This document shows, in pieces, positions 10,970 to 22,482 of a stretch of 64,000 nt of DNA. Under the pieces are notes generated by a model that did not search any database, was not told where the DNA came from, and saw nothing but the letters and a program-made list of their open reading frames with translations. Numbering within the stretch: the first letter of the stretch is position 1; each line of letters begins with the position of its first letter. The stretch lies in contig NC_092808.1 of the NCBI RefSeq assembly GCF_040954645.1, positions 80,264,889 to 80,328,888 of the forward strand, read 5' to 3'. This stretch comes from Diabrotica undecimpunctata. Lineage: Eukaryota > Arthropoda > Insecta > Coleoptera > Chrysomelidae. Position numbers and translations under genes: made by a program.

Positions 10970-13900
10970 AAACGAAGAAACAAACAGGAATTTTTTGTCA
11001 CCCCAAGGAATTTATTAAACTGGCAGGAAACAATGAAAAGAGAAATGGAGTTAATTTAAAATTTGTGGATGGATTTATAAATGAGAAACCAATTAAAATT
11101 ATGATAGACACAGGCTCTGAAATAACACTGGTCAACAGAAAATTAATCGAAGAAGTAAATTTAACAAGTCTAATTTATAAAATACCTAGGGTGAATTTAG
11201 TGGGCGCAAATAAACGGACATTGGCAACAATAAATGAAGGTATACGAGTAATGGTACGATTGAAAAAAAATATGTATGCACTTCAATGTGTAATAATGCC
11301 GAATATGTCACATGACATGATTGTAGGCGTTGACGAATTAACGGAAAAACATGTAGTGATCGACTTCAAAACCAATACGATGAAAATAACCAAGGAAAAA
11401 GAAGAAGAACAGGATAAGGAACAAGAGAAACAAATTACGGACGAATCAGAGAAAGAACAAACGGTGGAAATGAACCTGGCGACGAAGAAAGGAAAAGGAA
11501 GAAAGAGGGGAAAAGGTCTGAAAAAGATCAAAGAAAAAAAAACCTGGGATTCCTCAAAAGATGAGACGAGCTCAGGAGAAGAAGATGGAAAAATTTTGAC
11601 AAGAAATAAAAGCAAAACTTGGGATTCCTCAAAAGAAGAGACGAGCCCAACAAAAAAAAACACAAAGGAAAATGAAGAGGACACAATGGAGACAGTGGTG
11701 TTTGAAGAAGACACGGAGTACACGGTGAATATGTGCGAAAAATTTGATGGGAGAGACAAAAAATTGATATGTGGAGAAGGCAAAGAAAATGATTTGCGTA
11801 TAATTTTAAGAGACTATGAAACGCTGATAAATGAGGAAAACCGAGTGGCCACAAAATACGAGCACTCATTTGAGGTGAAAAACTTGAGAAATTTTCGATC
11901 GAAGACTTATCCAATTCCTTATAAGTATCGGCAAGAAGTAAAGCAAGAAATCAAAAAAATGTTGGAAGATCAAATCATTGAGAGATGTGACTCACCCTAT
12001 ATTAACCCAATTGTGATAGTGAAGAAGAGCAGTGGAGAGTTAAGACTCTGTTTAGATGCCCGAAATATCAACCAACACACAGTATCACAATATGAATCAC
12101 CGTTAAATATCGAGGCCATTTTTGGAAGGATCACGGGATCACATATTTTCTCAAAAATTGATCTAAAGCATAGTTTTTGGTTAATACCTTTGGCTGAAAA
12201 GTGTAGAAACTACACTGCCTTTTCAATTGATGGTATAGTATACCGATTTAAGGTAGTTCCGTTTGGATTACAAAGCGCCTGTGCAGCACTTGTACGAGCT
12301 TTGCATACCATTTTGAATCACCATGAAGAGTTCATCGTCCATTACATCGACGATTTATTAATTTTTTCACAAGATATGCAGAGTCATGTGGAACATATCA
12401 AAATAATTTTGAAAGAATTGGACACAGCGGGATTAAAACTAAACATTGAAAAATGTCAATTTTTTCAAAAGGAAGTGATTTATTTGGGTTTCAAACTTGA
12501 CACCGAAACTGTAAGTCTAGCCGAGGACAGAGTAAAGCTCATCGACGAATACCCAAGACCAACAAATCTAAAAACATTGCGAGGGTTTCTCGGTACGATA
12601 AATTATTTCAAGAAATTAATTCCCGATTTAAGCCAAAAAGAAATTCCTTTAATAAAATTGTTAAAGAAAGGGACAAAATGGAATTGGAAAGAAGAACAGG
12701 AGGAAGCGTTCAAAATATTGAAACAAGAATTTGCTAAAGGAACAAAAATATATCACCCTATTTACAATTTGCCGTTTATACTCCGTACGGATGCGTCGAT
12801 ACAGAAATTTGCAGGAGTGTTGTCGCAAATACAAAACGGCCAAGAGGTTCCGATATGTTTTATATCTCGAGTGACTAAAACACATGAGAGAAAATACAGT
12901 GTCACCGAGTTGGAATTCGCCAGTGTACTATTTTGCGTAAACAAATTAAGGTTTTACTTATTGGGAGCTAAATTCACCATCGAAACGGATCATGCAGCAT
13001 TGATACACATCATGAAGAATCGATTGGTAAATAACAGAATACACAGAGGCATTCTGCTCTTACAAGAGTATGATTTCCAATTTCGATACATCAAAGGGAA
13101 AGACAACATAATAGCTGACGCTTTAACACGGGACGAAGATACAGGAAAAAAGGAGACAATTACATTACATGTGGGATTGAATATACTGACACAAGACGAA
13201 GGGATATTTTCGTTAAATGAGATAAGGACCGACCAGGAAGGCCTAGAAGAAAGAGAAAAGAGAAGAGCAGAGCTAGAAAACGAGATATTTTTTAAGAGAA
13301 TAGACGGAAAGGAATTATATTTAGTGACACCGACATTGGCAGAAAGAATCATCAAGAAACTACACGAGGAAAATGGACATATTGGCAGTAGAAAGGTATG
13401 GCTTGTATTTAGGGAAAACTACATCAGTCGACAAGATTACCGCATTGCAAAAGAGATCACACAGAAATGCGAAGTATGCCAGAAATACAAGAGCAGGAAT
13501 TTTAAAAACGAAAATATTGCAAAGAGCATTGTATCCCGGAACAACCTGGACATTATAGCCATCGACATGTTAAGCGATCTAATTGTGACCACGCAAAGGA
13601 ACAAGCATATTCTGGTGATGGTGGATGTGTTCTCAAAATACGTAAAATTATATAGTTGCCGCACCACAAAAGGGGAAGAAATATTGAGAAAAATAGACAA
13701 TTTCATCGCTACGGTAGGAACCCCAAGAAAAATTTTACTAGACAATGCAACGTACTTCCGAAATGATCGTTTCAAGGGACAGCTTAGAGAACGGGGAATC
13801 GAGACGAACTTTGTAAGCATCAGGCATCCCCAAAGTAATCCTTCTGAGCGATTTATACAAGAGGTAACGAAATTTCTTCGCATTGCAACGGATGGTCAAC

Positions 13901-14346
13901 ATCGGCGATGGGACAGAAAATTGGGAGAAATAGAGATGTACCTAAATTCCATGCCAAGTACAGTAACGAAAGAAACACCAGAATACATCATGAAAGGCGT
14001 CATGCCGATAAGACCGTGGGAAGATCCAGAACAAAGAGAGTATCGACAGGTTATAGAAACCGTTCAGAGGAGATTAAGAAGAAGCAATGAGAAATACATC
14101 CAGAGACAGGGTCATAATAGGAAACGAAGACCAGTAACTTTCCAAAAGGGTGACAAAGTAATGGTAAGAGCATTAAGAGTGTCAAATCTTCAGACCGGTA
14201 TTTGCGCAAAATTGATGCCTGTTTTCGAAGGGCCATACATAGTAAACAACGAAGATGGAGTAAACAGCTATGAGTTGAAACATATGGATTCTGAAAAGAT
14301 CAGAGGTATTTATAATATCCATGATGTATATAAATATCACGAATGA
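10945..14346 (+). CDS. pol: Pol polyprotein (PR-RT-RNase H-IN)
   Basis: 1,133 residues counted from 10945. The frame is open from 10912 and lacks a useful ATG, so it is probably made by -1 frameshift from gag. Protease: DTGS at 55-58. A Lys/Glu-rich linker at 150-260 holds a duplicated KTWDSSK-ETS. Reverse transcriptase: Asp 406 and YIDD at 467-470. RNase H: Asp 616, Glu 655 or 657, Asp 682, Asp 725. Integrase: zinc-binding H807-x4-H812-x29-C842-x2-C845, catalytic Asp 874, Asp 933 and Glu 968, then a basic C-terminal domain with FEGPYIV near the end. All catalytic residues I looked for are present, and there is no stop or frameshift within it. It would copy the element RNA and integrate the cDNA. 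Confidence 0.93.
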   Translation: MFSRRRSLKTKKQTGIFCHPKEFIKLAGNNEKRNGVNLKFVDGFINEKPIKIMIDTGSEITLVNRKLIEEVNLTSLIYKIPRVNLVGANKRTLATINEGIRVMVRLKKNMYALQCVIMPNMSHDMIVGVDELTEKHVVIDFKTNTMKITKEKEEEQDKEQEKQITDESEKEQTVEMNLATKKGKGRKRGKGLKKIKEKKTWDSSKDETSSGEEDGKILTRNKSKTWDSSKEETSPTKKNTKENEEDTMETVVFEEDTEYTVNMCEKFDGRDKKLICGEGKENDLRIILRDYETLINEENRVATKYEHSFEVKNLRNFRSKTYPIPYKYRQEVKQEIKKMLEDQIIERCDSPYINPIVIVKKSSGELRLCLDARNINQHTVSQYESPLNIEAIFGRITGSHIFSKIDLKHSFWLIPLAEKCRNYTAFSIDGIVYRFKVVPFGLQSACAALVRALHTILNHHEEFIVHYIDDLLIFSQDMQSHVEHIKIILKELDTAGLKLNIEKCQFFQKEVIYLGFKLDTETVSLAEDRVKLIDEYPRPTNLKTLRGFLGTINYFKKLIPDLSQKEIPLIKLLKKGTKWNWKEEQEEAFKILKQEFAKGTKIYHPIYNLPFILRTDASIQKFAGVLSQIQNGQEVPICFISRVTKTHERKYSVTELEFASVLFCVNKLRFYLLGAKFTIETDHAALIHIMKNRLVNNRIHRGILLLQEYDFQFRYIKGKDNIIADALTRDEDTGKKETITLHVGLNILTQDEGIFSLNEIRTDQEGLEEREKRRAELENEIFFKRIDGKELYLVTPTLAERIIKKLHEENGHIGSRKVWLVFRENYISRQDYRIAKEITQKCEVCQKYKSRNFKNENIAKSIVSRNNLDIIAIDMLSDLIVTTQRNKHILVMVDVFSKYVKLYSCRTTKGEEILRKIDNFIATVGTPRKILLDNATYFRNDRFKGQLRERGIETNFVSIRHPQSNPSERFIQEVTKFLRIATDGQHRRWDRKLGEIEMYLNSMPSTVTKETPEYIMKGVMPIRPWEDPEQREYRQVIETVQRRLRRSNEKYIQRQGHNRKRRPVTFQKGDKVMVRALRVSNLQTGICAKLMPVFEGPYIVNNEDGVNSYELKHMDSEKIRGIYNIHDVYKYHE

Positions 14347-14478
14347 AGATTTAAATTTGTATAAAGTAGATAGTAGGATAGGATAATACGTAGCATAAGT
14401 ACAGATAGCATACAGGAAGTGCGTTTATTTTGCCTCGAGAAAATTTAGTTGCATAAATTGATAAATTTTATCGATTAC

Positions 14479-14490
14479 AAAGGCGGGGAT
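14479..14490 (+). promoter_or_regulatory. Polypurine tract
   Basis: AAAGGCGGGGAT lies one base before the 3' LTR and would prime plus-strand DNA. The core GGCGGGGA also appears twice in the leader (9426 and 9466) and once in gag (about 10094). Confidence 0.8.
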
Positions 14491-14491
14491 T

Positions 14492-15890
14492 TGTTGTACT
14501 TTTGAATGTCCATAAGCAATAAAAAACCGATATACAAATTTTATTACTTAAATAAAAATTAAAATTATTGATATTTCATAAAGACACGGGCATATGAATT
14601 TTCAAACATCCTGTATAAGACAAAATATGTATTTTAAGTTGTTCGAAGAATTGTTAATTAGGCCTCAGAGACAAGACTTTCAAATATTATCGATAAGAAA
14701 TTTAAATAAGTCGGTGATTGTGGAATGGTTTTACCCGGAATAAAAGTGTAGATAGAAAGTGTTGAACAATAGACCGGGATTTGCGGTGGTTTTCTCCCCG
14801 AAAGATTATATCGGTAAAAGTTTATTAACAAAAGACATTGAATTGAGAAACAGGTATCGTTTGTAGCTATTAGTAAGAAATATTTGTAAAGCAGATAGAT
14901 TTAGTTAGAATAATTAAAGAAGTTTGTTTTCTGGAATTACCCGAATGACGTTTTATAGAGAGAGTTGGGTGGTAACGATATACATCACAAGAGGTGGATG
15001 ATTTTTATTGGTCAAATTTTGAATGCAAGGAGGTGGATTTTGGCTATGAGATAGGAGAGAGAAAAAAAGGTTAGGAGTCAGTTTTCGTCGTCCAAGAAGG
15101 AAGGAGCTTTGTGATTTGTGTTTGTTTGAAGTCCCGAAGACGTAATTTACCGGGTGTGTTTATTTGCGGTGTAAAAGCTGACCAGTGTGAGGAACGGGGT
15201 ACAGAGAGATAGAAAACCAAAGGGCCTAAGAATATTAATAGCAGACGAAGCCGGAAACATTTGGAGATACAAGTACAGATAGGAGAAAGGTGTACGTCAT
15301 CTGGACCACAATAGGAGCAGAAGCAGAGAAAGGATTTTTTTTGTTGTGGCGTGGCCATAGAATTGCAACGGCAGAGAAGGAAAGGTCAGTCAAATTTCAT
15401 TAGAGCCGGAGTGTGATTTTCATTTATTAATTAAATAAATTGAATAAATAATAGAGACAGTTAATTTTGCGATCACTTAAAAAAAAGGAATTATAAAAAG
15501 AGCTTAGTTATAACACATATTAAAAATCAATGTAAAATAACATTTGGGTCCATGATAGAAAACAACTTCTCATATATTTAAAGTTAGTATATTGCAAATA
15601 TTACAGGATTGATTGTTGTATAAAATTTCATTAAAATAAAGGACATCTCACATATAGTTCAGTTGAAATTCTATGTATTTTATTCAGGTCATATTACCTA
15701 TCCCGATTAGGACGCCAATTGGAAAATATTTTGAATCCACGATCAAAGGTAAATCGTACAATTTAAATAGCCTGAGATTGTAATTAATTAATGCTGATTT
15801 ATTGTGATTAATTGGAGATTAGTTCATTTAATAAATATAGACAGGTTTTTTCCTAAGTAAGCAATATAATACAATTTAAATAGCATAACA
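14492..15890 (+). repeat. 3' LTR
   Basis: Matches 7620-9018 base for base in the stretches I compared, including the 95-codon antisense frame. It ends ATAACA directly against (TA)n. Confidence 0.93.
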
Positions 15891-16019
<129 letters not shown>

Positions 16020-16121
16020 TAACTTATTAAACTGTACAAACATAATAATATACCTGTTAAAATAATTGCACTTAAGAATACCAAGACTGTCAGAAACCTA
16101 TTTTCTAAAACTTAAACACCC

Positions 16122-16464
16122 TTGTCCCTTTTAGAACAAGTCAATGTTATCTATCACATACTTTATGCTGAGTGTGACTTGTGCTATATCGGTCAGACAG
16201 GAAGATCACTACGAGGGCGTCTTACGACACACTATAGTGATATTAACTTATCTAAGCGTACTTGTGCTGTTGCTCAACATGCCATTGACACTAATCACAA
16301 GGTTGATTTTAATTAAAATTAAGATTCTTGGCAACAAACGCAATCTCGTAAAAAGGCAGTTGTTGGAAATGTGTTCAATACTTAAACACCCTAACGCTCT
16401 GAATAAGGGAACTGAAATTAGTAACTTGAGCCAAATCTATCATGCATTAATATTGCAGAATTAG
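16122..16464 (+). pseudogene. Penelope-like GIY-YIG endonuclease fragment
   Basis: Reads VIYHILYAECDLCYIGQTGR, then SLRGRLTTHYSDI and AVAQHAIDTNHKVDF. A frame change near 16310 leads into KIKILGNKRNLVKRQLLEMC, ending LSQIYHALILQN. The order Y-x-I-x-C-x-x-C-x-x-CYIGQTGRxLxxRxxxH then A-x-HAxxxNHxxDF then KIL fits the C-terminal GIY-YIG domain of Penelope-like retroelements. The RT part is missing, so the copy is 5'-truncated. It starts about 100 bases after a (TA)n array. Confidence 0.72.
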
Positions 16465-16469
16465 GCTTA

Positions 16470-19026
16470 AAGGTTTTTTACTTTAAAATAGTCTCCTAAG
16501 GTTTGTGTTTACATAAATTTTCACATTTAAATAAATTCAAATAAAATAAAATAACATTTTGTAAAGTTATAAACGTCACATCTCTATTAATTTATATTTA
16601 AATAATTATTTCATTTTAATTTGTTTATTAATTTATTAATTTCTTTATCTTCAGTTTAATTTTTACTATTTTTTGTTTATAAAAGTAGTTGGCGCCCTTT
16701 GTTTTTCTCTTCTTCCTCTGTCTTTATTTTCTCTTTCTGTCCCGTAGAATAAATATTCGCCCTCTCACTTTTTGTCCGGCAGACTATTCTGTTCCGTGTT
16801 GACAGACAAGCTAGTTTCATGATATCTATAGGAACATCCTATGACATCTGTGCTAACTTCATTCAGTCTCCCACTTTCTGTCTAAACAACTTTTCTGTAG
16901 TGGGTTTATTTTTTGCCTCTTTTTGAAATTTATAAAAGAAGGCAAAAATTATTATAAGACTCATTTTTATGGTCTACAAATTCTCTTGGGGTGAGTACTT
17001 TCATTGTGATATTTATTCTATAATTCTGACCGCATTTCCAATATTTGTAACCTTACTTTCTTTCGAAAGCACATTTTTTCATTGATATATGCATTAGGAC
17101 TCTTTAACAGACTTTAACTAAGTAGTAACAATCATATTTCATTTTATCCTTGCCATACGCTATTTGTTTAAGTGTAATTTTGTAAGATGGCAAGGAAGTT
17201 AAACCTTTCTTTTTGATGTGTTTCTAATGCAAGTTGTTCCTTATCTTTTAGTTTATTGGATTCATTGAATTTATTGGATTTATTGGAAATATTGGTTTAT
17301 CAACAACTTAATTGACCAGATCGAATTGATTGGCCACATTCAATTTTACTAATCAGGACATACAGCCACGTGTGACTGCAGCTCTCCAGAAGCCACAAAT
17401 TCTAATTGGAGGACCCAACAGCTAGAACACACAAGCAGCCCATCGAAGCAATAAGTAGCACTTATTAACTGTTAAGCTTTGACAGGGTTAATTATTGTTT
17501 TTATTCTTTTAAATAAATATGTTTGGTTAAAATTTGTCTTATTTGCTATCAACTGAGAACTCAGGTTCAATCTCTAGTTTAAGACACGACGAACTCACCC
17601 TTGAGATACTGAGCTAGGCAAGGTATAGACGATAAGCTCCCATGGTTGATTGAGGTATTATTTTTACAATAGTGCTTCAATTCTCTTTGGTAGTCTTACC
17701 GTTACAATTTTCTTACTTTACTTCACTTAAAACATTCGAAGTTTATTATTTTGATGACCATTGTTGTTATCATTTTCAACTGCTTGTTTAAATAATTATC
17801 GTAAAAGTATTTTATGATTTTCGTTTCGAATACACTTACTCAAATTAAAATCTTTTGCTTTCTTTATTCCTGTTTGGCAAATGGTACCAACTTCATCTAT
17901 ATTACTGATAATACCTGATAATGCTACTTTCGCTTCTTATATGACATCGTTATATGCTTTGTCTACTTTTTATACTGTTTTCTGTTTTTTTCTTTTATCT
18001 TGAACTTTGTTTAACCACCAGCAGAATTTTTAATTTTGTTTCCTATGAGTTTTTTAACTGTTGTGGTGTTGCATTATCTTTGATGATATTAGTCATATTT
18101 TTTTAAATTGTATTAGAAATCCTTATATTATCGTTTATTTTTTCTGCTATTTCTTCTTTAAATAAACCATTTTCATTAATTTTTTATATTCTCGGTTTTA
18201 ATTTTTGTGTCCTCTCAGATAAGTTTTTTTACGTTTTAATTTACTGTCCAGTGAAAGTAGTTTATATTGTAAGCTTAAAGTCTCACTAAATATTACCATC
18301 CATTCTTTACATTCACGTATGCCTTCTGTTATCTTCGTAACATTTTCTATTTAAGCATGAACCTGTCCAGTTTTTTATGTCAAAAGTTGACTTCCTCTCC
18401 TTAGAATTAAAGTATTGCGGCCATGATTAATTTTTATTTTGTTTTATAATTAAATATACAGTTTTTGAATAAAACTGAGTAATTACAAAAAAATAAAATT
18501 TAATCGTCTTAGTTTTCAAATAGTATCATACTCACATTATATATTTAAACTTGTGCAGGCAGTATTTTTTCTTTTATAAAATCTGCACCACCACCACTGA
18601 ATTCACTAAAAGATATTACTAATGCCAATTTAACGCAGTTTGACTTCTAGAATAATAAAAGAGAAATCGGGTAATGGACGCTAAAAGTGATTTAAATATC
18701 CCCAGCGAACGAAAAAGTGTGTGTCGGCGTTTGCTGAATAGTAACAGGCGATTTGGGATTAGATGAAAAAATGGCATTGAGAAAGACGCTTAGGGTCAAA
18801 GCAGACCTGAGTAATATGGTAGCGTATAAAATGTTTTTCTACACAAATATAAGTATTTTAAGGGTAATAATTACCTGGACATTTCAAACGGTGTCATCAG
18901 TATTCAAATATTATCAAATAATATGTGGGTATAATACCTACAAAAAAAATGTTTCAATTATTTTAACAGCAGACTTAAATAAAATATTGTACAACATTTT
19001 TAATTAAATTTATGACTAAATATGCT

Positions 19027-19030
<4 letters not shown>
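16470..19030. other. Unclassified non-coding stretch
   Basis: The first part is pyrimidine-rich on + (16690-16920) and could be the tail of a retroelement. Around 17700-18450 the minus strand reads like a heavily decayed LINE linker, but I could not follow a motif. No gene is supported. Confidence 0.35.

Positions 19031-19100
<70 letters not shown>
19031..19100. repeat. (TA)n microsatellite
   Basis: Pure TA, about 70 bases. Confidence 0.95.
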
Positions 19101-19103
<3 letters not shown>

Positions 19104-20504
19104 GTAGGCACCCATTAAGGTACAAGCAACAACAAACTAGCTAACAGAGCAATCCTTAAGGAACAGGTGTTACACACAGTAAACTAGAAAGCACTAGCTC
19201 AAAATATTTTAACACAAAAACCTAGAATGATGCACTATTACAAGATACTATAAAATACCACCTATTAGAAGCATCTGGGAAACGTTCTCAAATATTAAAG
19301 CTGTTTGTTGATGTGTCCTAACTATAAAAAAAATATATAGCGATTATTATACAAAAAGATATAACCGGATGCGAGGTAGTACTCTATTTTTGTTGTATTG
19401 CTAATGCATTTGGAAAACCTTACCAAGGGCAATACTATCGTCTATTAACAAAGTTACTATTACGCTTTTGTAGGTTCAGAGAATAAATAAAGCACAACGC
19501 GGTTGAACTAATTGTATTTAACGCAAAAACACTTAATTACAAATACTACAATTACTAATCACTATCATCGTCAATACCGATCTAATTAAAGGCCGCCTCG
19601 GTGGGCATATATAATGAAAACTGAATTTTCTCGAAATAGCTAGCGGGCGACGATCGAATCCATGAAACATTACGCTGGTAAAGAGGTGAGTTCGACTTCT
19701 GAAATTTTTTTAAGGCCGAAATCATAGGTACGGTGTTAGGCATTACAATATATAGGCATTAAGCGTTAGATAAATCTTAGAATAAATTTTTAAAATGCAG
19801 AATAAACAAAATTATAGTAAAATGATTAAATCTTTTATGATAATACATTCGGGAAACACATAAATATAATAGTCCACATTGTTTTTATTTAAGGGCCACA
19901 TTTAGCAAACGAGTTAGGGACATAAGAATCAAAAATGGTAGTTTGTAGAAGAAAGTAATACCGGAAATGTAGTAGGTATAATGGTTAATAAATATAGAAC
20001 TAAACAAAAAGGATGTATAAGTTCTAAGAACGAGACACATATCACTGTTATGTGATTAACTGAAAAATACAGTTAAAAATATTTTAAGAAAGAACAGATC
20101 ATTAATAGAAGGTGATTTAAATTTAAAAAATTGGTCATTACAAACGAATATAAAAACGGGACAAACGTACATGTAAGAACACATCTAGTCATCAAGAACA
20201 ATCGTAATTACACAATGCAATGTAAAAACACAATGCTGTTTTACTTACTATACTAACTACGAGAAAACAGTTTTGTAGTGACATTGTAACCTTAAAATTT
20301 AAACTAAAATTTTATAACCGGCATTAAAAAATTTGGTCAAGAAAATCAGTTTAAAAATAATTTATTTAATAGAGAACCAATAGGAAAACTTTTTATTAAA
20401 CTGATGAATTGTGAAGAATATCCTGAATTTGTGTGTACATATTTTGACTAACTTTGTATAATTACTCGTAATCTAAATATAATAAATAGTCAAAATATTT
20501 TGAA
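19101..20504. other. Unclassified AT-rich stretch
   Basis: No motif is followed here. A GC-richer patch at about 19590-19700 hints at another element boundary. Confidence 0.35.
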
Positions 20505-21680
20505 TACGAACTTTAAGATTGCAACATGTAACGATAGAAATCTAACTGAAACGGGAAAACTTAGAAAAGTTATATGGTCAGGTTCAGGAAAACTTAAAAT
20601 CATAAACAAAACTTTTTAGTACTCTGCCAATCCGGTTTATCATAACGAAGTAATTTTAGAAGACAAATATAACAATGCTACCACAAACTTTCTGCCATTT
20701 TTTGACGGATACTGCATGGTGTTGATTGTGGATTACGACTTAAATATATATAAAATTCATCGCTATCACCTACCAGGTCTGCGAGCAATTTGGTATAAAA
20801 ATTAACATTAAAAAATCAAAGTAATCTAAACAAACAAAATGTACCTCAACCTTGCACGATAAACGGGCATATTGTAGAACAGGTCAACAAGTTTCAGTAC
20901 CTGGAATGTTGGATCAATAGCAGCCTTAATCGTAATCTAGAAATTAGATCGAGAAAAGAACAGGCCAGAAATTCTTTTAAAAAGTCAAAAGACTCCTATG
21001 TAATTCTCAAATAAAAACCAAAATTTCTCTAAGTTTATCAAAATGCTACGCCTGGTCTACTCTTCCCTATGCAATTGAAACGTGGACCCTTAAAATATCA
21101 ACCGTAAATAAATAGAAAGCCTTTGAAATATGGATCTACCGGAGGATCTTCAAGATTTTATGCATATGCGTACCTCAAACGAAAAAAAGGTGCATAGAAT
21201 ATACACAGAACGAAAACTTTTCAATACAGTGAAAGTTAGAATAACCTCGTACTTAGAAATAAACCACATACTGAGAAATAATAAGTAACAAAATGCTCAA
21301 CTAATAATAAAAGAAACGATATAGGGAAAGAGGGGACTATAAAGGAAAAAACTATCGTGGGAGCAAAATACAATTTAATAAGAAGACTCGTATGCCTAAA
21401 GATTTTTAGAGTTAGACCCGATGATTAGACTGGGCTAAATATTCCGCTAAATATAAAATATATTTAAGCTTTATAATATAAAAGTTTAAAAGTAAAATAG
21501 AAGACTGTAGAGGTGTAGGAAGTAAACGGGTTTCTTGGTTAAAAAACACTCGTGAATGGACTCAGATATCAAATGCAGGACAATTATTTCATGTGGCAGA
21601 AGATCGAGAAGCCTTCTCAATGGTGATCGCCAACGTAGGATAACTCTGATATGGCACGTAAAGAAGAATATGATGACATA
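20505..21680 (+). pseudogene. RTE-type LINE, internally deleted
   Basis: The left end reads LKIATCNDRNLTETGKLRKV, the start of an apurinic-type endonuclease (K-I-G-T-W-N-V-R-T-L in intact copies), then WSGSGKLKIINKTFYYSAN-like sequence. The RT core is missing. The reading resumes with EQFGIKINIKKSK, INGHIVEQVNKFQYLECWIN and SSLNRNLEIRSRKEQARNSF, the segment after the RT fingers. The 3' end gives SWLKNTREWTQISNAGQLFH and VAEDREAFSMVIANVG, which is how RTE-like ORFs end. Many stops and shifts. An inverted fragment of this 3' end lies at 56195-56310. Confidence 0.65.
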
Positions 21681-22480
21681 TTTACCAAAAGTTGAAATAT
21701 CTAAAACATACTACTTTAAAAATTTTGATTTTAGAGTAGGATATAAAAGTTTTTCACACTACGTCTAGTTACCAGTTTTTTCGATGGAACAGAAAACCAC
21801 TCGTATGTAATATTTTTATTATATTTTTATTAACTTCACTTTTTGCATGTTGCTCTCTAGCTTACTCGTTAGGATTTTACGCAGCATTTATCATTTTAAA
21901 AGCTAGATAATAAACATTTTCAAACAGTTTAAATTTGTACAAGTTGCGCTCCCGACTGTTTATACGAGTAAATTTTATCTCAGTTTTACGGATTTATATG
22001 CATTTGTAGTAAATATAAACTAGCTATTTCACTGCTTTAAATACCAACAATATCATTACTCAAATATTGAACCAATATATACCGTTGTTAAATTCATACA
22101 GTAAAAAAAGCTTATACATTGAGCGTTGAAATAAAAAAATTCATTGCAGTATTACTTAACAATGTGGTTAAATTGTCTGTTATAATCTGTACAGATTAAT
22201 TTATTTAAATATTTACAAATAATTAATTATTATAAAACTTTATGTCATTAGCTGCTGATATTCTGTTCTTGTTTATTTCTTGTATCTTTTAGTATAAAGT
22301 ATATGTTTATCAAAACCAATTGTTCTATTTTAATGTTAGGTTGGTATAGTTTTCATCAGATTCTGAAACAGTTCATGATGCTATTGACAAAGAAACCAAG
22401 AGTTTAAATCTTTGGTAAAAATCCTATTTGTGTAAAAAAATACCCTATAAAATATTAATTGCTGTAAAAGTCTTAAAACG
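21681..22480. other. AT-rich stretch, no gene recognised
   Basis: No coding or repeat signal I can name between the LINE remnant and the mariner element. Confidence 0.4.
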
Positions 22481-22482
22481 TA

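Larger units (their letters stand above)
7620..15890 (+). mobile_element. Complete Ty3/Gypsy LTR retrotransposon
   Basis: An 8,271-bp element in the order LTR, primer site, leader, gag, pol (PR-RT-RNase H-IN), polypurine tract, LTR. Both LTRs are 1,399 bp, begin TGTTGTAC and end ATAACA, and lie exactly 6,872 bp apart. I found no difference between them over the parts compared. Gag and pol have no internal stop. There is no env-like ORF. The target was a (TA)n array, so a 4-6 bp duplication cannot be told from background. Domain order PR-RT-RH-IN puts it in Ty3/Gypsy; I do not assign a clade. Looks recently inserted and possibly active. Confidence 0.93.
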
